5,108 bases of DNA, taken from NCBI GenBank assembly GCA_016788685.1, contig JAEUSS010000147.1:1-5108 (forward strand). Reading direction: 5' to 3'. Below the pieces are notes generated by a model. The model was not told where the DNA came from. It worked only from the letters and a program-made list of their open reading frames with translations, and did not search any database. The translations under genes and the position numbers were made by a program. Positions 1 to 5,108 of the stretch are shown here, in pieces; positions within the stretch are counted from its first letter, which is position 1, and each line of letters begins with the position of its first letter. Source of the stretch: Prolixibacteraceae bacterium. Its GTDB lineage: Bacteria > Bacteroidota > Bacteroidia > Bacteroidales > Prolixibacteraceae.

Positions 1-984
1 AAAGTAGTTCAGCAAAAACTCGTGCTCGGTATTGGAACCAACGCCTCCCTGTGCAGTTATTTTGGCCAGGAATGGTTTCTCCGGAACAGGTTTTCCTTTC
101 TCTGCCAGTGCTTTGACGTAAATTTCGTGAACGGTATCGATAAGCTGTTCCTTGTTATTTTTAAATTCTTCCAGAACAGGCCCCAACAGAAATCCATCGG
201 TAGCAAAAGCATGTCCTCCGCAGTTCAGTCCGGATTCAACACGGTACTCCGAAACCCAGATTCCTTTTTTAGCCAGAAAACGTCCCTGAATCAAGGCCGA
301 ACGGTAATCGCTCACTTTCAGAATGACTTTCTTTCTCAGCTCCATTCCGGCATTCGGATAAAAATCCTCAAACTCTTCCAGGTAACTGTACAGGCGTGGA
401 TTCATTCCGGCCGAAAGGACGAGCGACGAGCTTAAATCGCTCAGCGCAAAACCGCGTAAAGCCGATTGCGCATCGCTGTAAATTGAAGGTAATTTTTCTC
501 CGCCTTCAAAGTTGTCGCGATCCAGTTTCGACATAATATTTACATCGATTTCGCCGGCAACCAGATTCTCTTTCAGCCAGTCAGACAGCTTTTGCTTCAT
601 TTCGCCGGTTTTGATCATCTGATTGAATTTCAGCTTAATCTCCGACATATCAGGCAACATGCTGATGTATTTCTGTACTTCCTCTTCGGTATTGGAGAAA
701 GACTCCTTCAGGTGGTCAAACTTTTGCTTTACAATCTCCTGAACGGTGTTCAGATAGGCTGTAATGCGTTTGGCCCGGTGATCGTCAGTTTGGGTTGAAA
801 TCGACTGGAAAGGCAAATTAAACTTCTTACAGTAAAACTCCCTCATTTTTTCCATCGAAATATCATCAACCAGCGAGATAACCGAAGAGATGCCATAATG
901 GGCAACTTTTACAGGAGTATCAATGGTGTAGCATAATCCAAGAACAGGAATATGAAACGAGTGCGGGTTATTTTGAAAACTCAT
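1..984 (-). CDS. Conserved protein of unknown function, possible nitronate monooxygenase-like TIM barrel (3' end missing)
   Basis: I do not recognise this gene by name. The reading frame is open for 328 codons from ATG at 984-982 down to base 1, so the C-terminus lies outside the window. It is read on the minus strand and continues without a stop. There is no signal peptide or membrane segment, so it is probably cytosolic. The N-terminus (residues about 11-41) has a hydrophobic strand, then TPVKVAHYGISSVISLVDD, which resembles the first strand and helix of an FMN-binding TIM barrel. Residues about 80-140 are charged and helical, like an insertion. Conserved-looking blocks follow: LSAGMNPRLYSYLEEF (190-205), KVSDYRSALIQGRF (223-236), LNCGGHAF (253-260) and ITAQGGVGS (309-317). 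The GGH followed by a QGGVGS strand parallels the EAGGH and AAGGI motifs of nitronate monooxygenase/IMPDH-type barrels. That fold match is my inference. It is transcribed away from the reductase operon, so a functional link is not shown. Confidence 0.85.
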   Translation of the reverse strand, partial: MSFQNNPHSFHIPVLGLCYTIDTPVKVAHYGISSVISLVDDISMEKMREFYCKKFNLPFQSISTQTDDHRAKRITAYLNTVQEIVKQKFDHLKESFSNTEEEVQKYISMLPDMSEIKLKFNQMIKTGEMKQKLSDWLKENLVAGEIDVNIMSKLDRDNFEGGEKLPSIYSDAQSALRGFALSDLSSSLVLSAGMNPRLYSYLEEFEDFYPNAGMELRKKVILKVSDYRSALIQGRFLAKKGIWVSEYRVESGLNCGGHAFATDGFLLGPVLEEFKNNKEQLIDTVHEIYVKALAEKGKPVPEKPFLAKITAQGGVGSNTEHEFLLNYF

Positions 985-1012
985 TATGCAATTTTCTAAT
1001 TAATAATGGCGG

Positions 1013-1020
1013 TAAAAGTA
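1013..1020 (-). promoter_or_regulatory. Candidate -7 promoter element of the leftward unknown gene
   Basis: On the minus strand this reads TACTTTTA, matching the Bacteroidota -7 consensus TAnnTTTG at all fixed positions except the last. It lies 28 bases before the ATG at 984, almost the same spacing as the stronger candidate in front of the rightward operon. I see no good -33 TTTG at the expected distance. The leader after it is AT-rich with no Shine-Dalgarno sequence. Confidence 0.3.
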
Positions 1021-1035
1021 ATTCATTCGATTTAA

Positions 1036-1100
1036 AATTGGTGGCATAAATACCAATTCGGATAAAAGTTTGAGAAAAACGCCGCTTTTTTTTACCAATT
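1036..1100. repeat. Three copies of ACCAATT, two as an inverted repeat (possible operator)
   Basis: AATTGGT at 1036-1042 and ACCAATT at 1052-1058 form a perfect 7-base inverted repeat with a 9-base spacer. A third copy in the same orientation as the second lies at 1094-1100, and both rightward copies are preceded by T (TACCAATT). The second and third copies are 42 bases apart, close to four helical turns. The inverted pair lies 15 to 38 bases upstream of the candidate -7 box of the leftward gene, where a regulator could act on that promoter. It is over 340 bases from the start of the rightward operon. No known regulator is recognised, and chance in AT-rich DNA is possible. Confidence 0.35.
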
Positions 1101-1407
1101 TTTCAAAACAAATGGATATTACATTCTATTTTCAAACAACAATCAGATACAGTCGAATAAATTGCATGAAACTGAGACCATTTTCCTTGGTTTTGCATCC
1201 CCAAAGTAACCCGGATGTATATATTTAGAAAAGTTTTAAATAACTAAGCTCAACTTATTTATACTGATTCTAAACTAAAACAATATACCCACACAAAACA
1301 CTGAAAAACAAACAATTATACACTCCAAAAGATAAAAACACAAGCCTGTACAATTTTAAACAATCCCAGGGCTGACAACCACACATATTTTTATATCTAG
1401 TTTTCTA

Positions 1408-1415
1408 TATGTTTG
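1408..1415 (+). promoter_or_regulatory. Candidate -7 promoter element of the psr-like operon
   Basis: The sequence TATGTTTG matches the Bacteroidota sigma-ABfr -7 consensus TAnnTTTG perfectly and ends 29 bases before the ATG at 1445. This would give a leader of about 20 bases. No clear TTTG -33 element is present 19-21 bases upstream, so the promoter may be weak or activator-dependent. The box is embedded in a small inverted repeat, ATATG at 1407-1411 and CATAT at 1416-1420, with TTTG as spacer. Confidence 0.5.
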
Positions 1416-1444
1416 CATATCATTCAAAATAATTAATCGTCAAC

Positions 1445-3691
1445 ATGGCTCAAAAACGTCGCGACTTTATAAAGATTTCATCGCTGAGTGCCGCCGGAAT
1501 CATCTTCGGAAGCCAGTTGCTGAAGTCATCAGTTGCTGAAACTGCGAAAAAATCGGCTGCTCCGTTAGGTCCTCTGAGCATGCAGCGCACTCCGACTTAC
1601 TGTGAAGTGTGCTTTTGGAAATGTGCCGGATGGATTCATAAAAACGAAAAGGGAAAAATACAGAAGATTACCGGAAACCAGGACGATGAAAATTGCAACG
1701 GGCGGCTTTGTCCGCGCGGAACCGGCGGTGTCGGAATGTACTACGATGAAGATCGCCTGAAAACCCCGCTGATCCGTGTGACCGGAGCCGACGGCAAACA
1801 GACCTTCCGCGAGGCCAGCTGGGACGAAGCTCTCGACCTTGTGGCTCAGAAACTTCAGAAAATCAAAGCAGAACATGGTCCGGAATGTACCGCGCTTTTC
1901 ACCCACGGATCTGGAGGCCATTATTTTGGCAATCTGCTGAAAGCCTTTGGTTCGGGCAATATTGCGGCTCCCTCGTATGCCCAGTGCCGAGGTCCGCGCG
2001 AAGTTGCCTTTATCGCTACTTTCGGTGCCGGACTCGATTCTCCGGAACCGACCGATATCCGCGACACCCGTTGCCTGGTGCTGATAGGCTCGCATCTGGG
2101 CGAAAACATGCACAACGGGCAAGTCCAGGAAATGTCGGATGCCATTGATAAAGGTGCAACCATCATCACTGTCGACCCGCGGTTTTCGACTGCCGCCAGT
2201 AAGTCTAAATTCTGGCTGCCCGTCAAACCGGCAACTGATATTGCACTGCTTCTGGCTTGGATTCACGAGATTATATACAATGAATGGTACGATAAGAAAT
2301 ACGTTGAGAAATACACTTCGGGTTTTGAACAGTTAAAAGAACACGTAAAAGCCTTTACGCCGGAATGGGCCTACGGAATAACCACCATTCAACCCAACGT
2401 GATCACAGAAACGGCCAGGGAAATGGCAAATGCATCGCCGGCAGTTATTATCCATCCCGGACGGCATGTAACCTGGTACGGCGATGACACACAACGCCTG
2501 CGCGCGGTGGCTATCCTGAATGCCTTGCTTGGTTCCTGGGGGCGTCGCGGAGGTTTTTATCTTCCGGAGAAGATTGATGTTCCGGAATATCCTCACCCTC
2601 CCTTCCCAAAACCCAACAAAACATGGCGCGATGCGATGGGCGGAAAGTATGCGCTGGCCGATCTGGCTCTTGCTTCCGGAGTGTGTGACGCAACCATTCC
2701 AAGCCCGGACATGGATTGCAGCATCAGGGGATGGATCGTCAACGGAACCAACCTGATTATGACACTTCCGGATGAAAAGAAAACACTGGAAGCCATTAAA
2801 AATCTGGACTTACTGGTAGTTGTTGACACCATGCCGATGGAAATTACCGGCTACGCCGATGTGGTACTCCCGGAATGTACTTACCTGGAACGTTGGGATG
2901 ATTTACGCGTGGTTCACGGAAGAAAACCAAACATCGCGTTGCGTATGCCTGCCGGCGATCCGCTCTACGATACCAAACCTGCGTATTGGATTGCGCAAAA
3001 ACTGGCTCAGAAAATGGGCTTGGGCGATTACTTTAAATACGATAAGTTTGAAGATGTACTGGACTGGCAATTGCAACAGATTGGTTCTTCGCTGGAAGAA
3101 ATGAAACGAATCGGGGTTAAGGTTTTCCCGCGCGAATCAGGGCCGCTCTATTTTGAAGAAGATATACCCGTTGAATTCGACACCAATACCGGAAAAATTG
3201 AGTTGTACTCCACCGCAATAGCTGCCGAAGGATTTGATGCCATGCCGGTTTATACACCACATGCAACTCCTCCTCAGGGATTTTATCACCTCAATTACGG
3301 ACGCGCCCCGATGCATACCTTCGGACGGACATCAAACAATCCCAATCTGACCGACCTGATGGACGAAAACACCGTCTGGGTCAATCCGAAAGTGGCTAAA
3401 GAATGGGGATTGAAAAACGGTCAACCGGTCTTCCTTGAAAATCAGGACGGTGTAGTTTCTGAATTCCAGATCAAAGTCAGGATTACCGAGCGCATCCGGT
3501 TCGATTCGGTTTATATGGTTCACGGGTTTGGCCATTCAGACAAAAAAATGTCGCGGGCTTTCGGAAAAGGCGCCAGCGATTCGCAACTCATAACACGTGT
3601 TCTGATTGACCCGATTATGGGCGGTACCGGCATGAGAGGAAATTTTGTAACATTCAGGTTTGAAAAGAAGGAAAGCGGGGTGAAATCATGA
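1445..3691 (+). CDS. psrA: Tat-exported molybdopterin oxidoreductase, polysulfide/thiosulfate reductase-type catalytic subunit
   Basis: Catalytic subunit of a DMSO reductase-family enzyme, expected to bind a molybdenum bis-pterin cofactor and one [4Fe-4S] cluster and to reduce a sulfur compound outside the cytoplasmic membrane. The 748 residues start with a twin-arginine signal (RRDFIK at 5-10, hydrophobic stretch to about 25, plausible cleavage after SVA at 29-31), which supports this ATG. The cluster motif is C53-x2-C56-x3-C60-x28-C89, followed by PRG. C181 in SYAQCRGPREVAF sits where the molybdenum-ligating cysteine of the PsrA/PhsA group is expected. Later blocks are typical of the family: GSWGRRGG (363-370), YADVVLPECTYLER (470-483) and the C-terminal dinucleotide-binding domain from about 610 (HTFGRTSNNPNL). 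The length fits PsrA/PhsA. It heads the operon and overlaps the next gene by 4 bases. There is no Shine-Dalgarno sequence, as is common in Bacteroidota. Tetrathionate or arsenate reductase subunits are related alternatives. The family is secure, but substrate and symbol are tentative. Confidence 0.93.
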   Translation: MAQKRRDFIKISSLSAAGIIFGSQLLKSSVAETAKKSAAPLGPLSMQRTPTYCEVCFWKCAGWIHKNEKGKIQKITGNQDDENCNGRLCPRGTGGVGMYYDEDRLKTPLIRVTGADGKQTFREASWDEALDLVAQKLQKIKAEHGPECTALFTHGSGGHYFGNLLKAFGSGNIAAPSYAQCRGPREVAFIATFGAGLDSPEPTDIRDTRCLVLIGSHLGENMHNGQVQEMSDAIDKGATIITVDPRFSTAASKSKFWLPVKPATDIALLLAWIHEIIYNEWYDKKYVEKYTSGFEQLKEHVKAFTPEWAYGITTIQPNVITETAREMANASPAVIIHPGRHVTWYGDDTQRLRAVAILNALLGSWGRRGGFYLPEKIDVPEYPHPPFPKPNKTWRDAMGGKYALADLALASGVCDATIPSPDMDCSIRGWIVNGTNLIMTLPDEKKTLEAIKNLDLLVVVDTMPMEITGYADVVLPECTYLERWDDLRVVHGRKPNIALRMPAGDPLYDTKPAYWIAQKLAQKMGLGDYFKYDKFEDVLDWQLQQIGSSLEEMKRIGVKVFPRESGPLYFEEDIPVEFDTNTGKIELYSTAIAAEGFDAMPVYTPHATPPQGFYHLNYGRAPMHTFGRTSNNPNLTDLMDENTVWVNPKVAKEWGLKNGQPVFLENQDGVVSEFQIKVRITERIRFDSVYMVHGFGHSDKKMSRAFGKGASDSQLITRVLIDPIMGGTGMRGNFVTFRFEKKESGVKS

Positions 3692-4221
3692 GATATGCCA
3701 TGGCTATTGATACCAAAAAATGCGTAGGATGTTCGGACTGTGTTGTGGCCTGCCAGACTGAAAATAACGTACCGATTGGCTACTGCCGCGACTGGATCGT
3801 TGAAGTGACCGACGGAACTTACCCGCAACTGGAGATTGAGTTGCGCTCGGAACGTTGCAACCACTGCGACAATGCTCCCTGCGTGCGATGCTGCCCAACG
3901 GGTGCCAGCCATTTTGAAAAAGGCGGAATTGTTGCCGTTACACACAACAAATGCATCGGTTGCGGAGCCTGCATTGCCAGCTGTCCGTACGATGCCCGCT
4001 ATTCGCATCCTGACGGGTATGTTGACAAATGCACCTTCTGCCTACACCGCATCAACAAAGGCGAGAAGCCGGCTTGCGTGGCTGTTTGTCCGACCAAATG
4101 CATGTATTTTGGCGACCTGGAAGACCCAAACAGCGATGTTTCGCGCGTTTTAAAGATGCGAAAACACAAAACCCTGATTCCGGAGGCCGGTACCAAACCC
4201 CAGGTCTATTATCTGATTTAA
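3688..4221 (+). CDS. psrB: Four-cluster [4Fe-4S] electron-transfer subunit, PsrB/NrfC/DmsB type
   Basis: Electron-wire subunit linking the membrane anchor to the molybdenum subunit. The 177 residues carry sixteen cysteines arranged for four [4Fe-4S] clusters: C12, C15, C18, C22; C57, C60, C65, C69; C89, C92, C95, C99; and C115, C118, C130, C134. Motifs such as CNHCDNAPC and CIGCGACIASCPYDAR are classic for the DmsB/PsrB/NrfC family. Three further cysteines (C33, C68, C138) lie outside the canonical sets. There is no signal peptide, which fits co-export with the Tat-carried catalytic partner, as known for this family. The ATG at 3688 lies within the ATGA overlapping the upstream stop, implying translational coupling; an in-frame ATG at 3700 (M5) is a less likely start. 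A purine-rich stretch before the start (GGAAAGCGGGG) might help ribosome binding. The family is certain, but the symbol depends on the substrate of the complex. Confidence 0.93.
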   Translation: MRYAMAIDTKKCVGCSDCVVACQTENNVPIGYCRDWIVEVTDGTYPQLEIELRSERCNHCDNAPCVRCCPTGASHFEKGGIVAVTHNKCIGCGACIASCPYDARYSHPDGYVDKCTFCLHRINKGEKPACVAVCPTKCMYFGDLEDPNSDVSRVLKMRKHKTLIPEAGTKPQVYYLI

Positions 4222-4233
4222 ACACCGTAATTT

Positions 4234-5108
4234 ATGAGAGAAGAAATTATAACCAGCGGGCGTATGAACCCGCATATTGATCCGCATCTGGAGATTTGGC
4301 ACTGGCAGATTCCGCTTTATCTTTTTTTGGGTGGTCTGGCCGCCGGAATTCTGTTCTTTGCCGCCCTGTATACCATTATGGGCAAAGAAGATAAATATCC
4401 CGGAGCTGTTCGCCGGGCTCCAATCCTGGTCCCTTTTTTACTGATTATCGGGTTGCTGGCCTTATTTATCGACCTGCGCCACAAACTGTTTTTCTGGCAA
4501 CTCTACACTACCATCCGACTGGAATCGCCCATGTCGTGGGGCGCATGGACTTTACTTGCCATCACTCCCCTATCAATGGTTTGGGCGGCCCTTCATATCC
4601 GTGAGTTCTTCCCGAAATGGGACTGGAAATATCCTATCCTAAAAAATACTGAAGAGCTCCTGCTTAGTTACAAGACTCATTTAGCCTGGATAATCATCGT
4701 ATTTTCGGTCATTCTGGGAATTTACACCGGAATTTTATTCTCAGCATTCAATGCCCGGCCGCTCTGGAACACATCTATTTTGGGCCCGTTATTCCTGACA
4801 TCAGGCTTATCTGCCGGAGCAGCAACCATCATCCTGTTTGCCCGTTCGAAAAAAGAGCGTATCCTTTTTGCCAAGATCGACCTGCTCCTCATTGCCATCG
4901 AGTTGTTCCTGATCATTCACATGTTCATGGGCTTCAATGCCAGCACCCAGGTTCAGATTGATGCCGCACAACTGTTTCTGGGCGGAAGCTACACTGCTCC
5001 GTTCTGGATTTTTGTGGTGGTCATCGGAATGATTATCCCCGCTATTCTCGAAATTATGGAATTGCGCCATATCCGGATTCCGGTCATTATTCCCGTAGTA
5101 ATGGTACT
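4234..5108 (+). CDS. psrC: NrfD/PsrC-family membrane anchor, quinone-interacting subunit (3' end missing)
   Basis: Integral membrane subunit that should exchange electrons and protons between the quinone pool and the ferredoxin subunit. From ATG at 4234, 291 complete codons are visible and the frame is still open at the edge. Hydrophobic segments lie at about residues 27-50, 64-82, 100-120, 150-172, 183-203, 214-235 and 256-274, with an eighth beginning near 282, consistent with the eight-helix PsrC fold. Family motifs include IPLYLFLGGLAAG (26-38), SPMSWGAWTL (98-107), YTGILFS (164-170), ARPLWN (174-179) and LFLTSGLSAGAA (186-197). H23 and D216 lie where quinone-site residues of characterised PsrC proteins might map, which needs alignment. 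The gene follows the previous stop by 12 bases, with no Shine-Dalgarno sequence; an alternative start is M11 at 4264. The gene order A-B-C matches psr and phs operons. The membrane-anchor call is firm and the substrate pathway is inferred. Confidence 0.92.
   Translation, partial: MREEIITSGRMNPHIDPHLEIWHWQIPLYLFLGGLAAGILFFAALYTIMGKEDKYPGAVRRAPILVPFLLIIGLLALFIDLRHKLFFWQLYTTIRLESPMSWGAWTLLAITPLSMVWAALHIREFFPKWDWKYPILKNTEELLLSYKTHLAWIIIVFSVILGIYTGILFSAFNARPLWNTSILGPLFLTSGLSAGAATIILFARSKKERILFAKIDLLLIAIELFLIIHMFMGFNASTQVQIDAAQLFLGGSYTAPFWIFVVVIGMIIPAILEIMELRHIRIPVIIPVVMV

Larger units (their letters stand above)
985..1444. other. AT-rich divergent intergenic region, 460 bases, no gene seen
   Basis: This stretch separates two divergently transcribed genes and is much richer in A and T than the flanking coding DNA. 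I find no convincing small ORF, tRNA or terminator in it. It holds one candidate -7 element for each direction near its ends and a three-copy ACCAATT motif at 1036-1100. The stretch at about 1270-1343 is rich in A and C and nearly free of G on the plus strand. The middle (about 1105-1265) shows nothing I can interpret. The length exceeds what two simple promoters need, so it may carry regulator sites or an unrecognised small RNA, but nothing in the sequence proves either. Confidence 0.8.

Noticed and set aside
22..435. Plus-strand open frame of 137 codons opposite the leftward gene
   Set aside because: The minus-strand frame is open for 328 codons with enzyme-like motifs and a sensible start and promoter. 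The plus frame has no family features.
1075..1093. AAAAACGCCGC followed by a run of T, resembling a rho-independent terminator
   Set aside because: The stem would be only A-T pairs around a CGCCGC loop, and no gene ends here because the flanking genes diverge.
1220..1227. TATATTTA as an alternative -7 element for the rightward operon
   Set aside because: It misses the final G, the upstream TTTG at 1192-1195 is 24 bases away, and a perfect -7 match lies much closer to the start codon.
1565..2266. Long open frame of 233 codons on the minus strand inside the catalytic subunit gene
   Set aside because: It lies wholly antisense to a gene with strong family motifs, its translation shows no recognisable domain, and it has no promoter-like sequence. 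It is a coding shadow.
3520..4008. Minus-strand open frame of 162 codons across the junction of the first two operon genes
   Set aside because: It overlaps two well-supported genes in antisense, and its composition is explained by their codon pattern.

Overview
The window looks like chromosomal DNA from a member of the Bacteroidota. Three things suggest this: gene starts lack clear Shine-Dalgarno sequences and sit behind AT-rich leaders, a perfect match to the Bacteroidota -7 promoter element (TAnnTTTG) lies just before the main operon, and fairly balanced-GC genes contrast with a very AT-rich intergenic region. A marine or sediment anaerobe of the Marinilabiliales type would fit, but that is only an impression from protein style. 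No mobile element, CRISPR array, tRNA or rRNA is visible.

Layout: bases 1-984 hold the 5' part of a leftward gene for a conserved-looking protein of unknown function. Its C-terminal visible part has glycine motifs reminiscent of FMN-binding TIM barrels of the nitronate monooxygenase type. Bases 985-1444 are a 460-base divergent intergenic region with candidate promoters for both directions and a three-copy ACCAATT repeat. From 1445 to the right edge runs a rightward operon of three genes: a Tat-exported molybdopterin oxidoreductase (1445-3691), a four-cluster ferredoxin-like subunit overlapping it by 4 bases (3688-4221), and an NrfD/PsrC-type membrane anchor (4234 to the edge, incomplete).

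Together the three rightward genes encode a classical membrane-bound respiratory enzyme of the polysulfide/thiosulfate reductase type (PsrABC/PhsABC). The membrane subunit exchanges electrons with the quinone pool, the ferredoxin subunit forms the wire of four [4Fe-4S] clusters, and the molybdenum subunit performs chemistry on the outer face of the cytoplasmic membrane. The likely role is anaerobic respiration of a sulfur compound (polysulfide, thiosulfate or tetrathionate). The substrate, and even the direction of electron flow, cannot be fixed from sequence alone. I see no clearly novel system. The most open points are the unknown divergent gene and the repeated motif in the shared upstream region.
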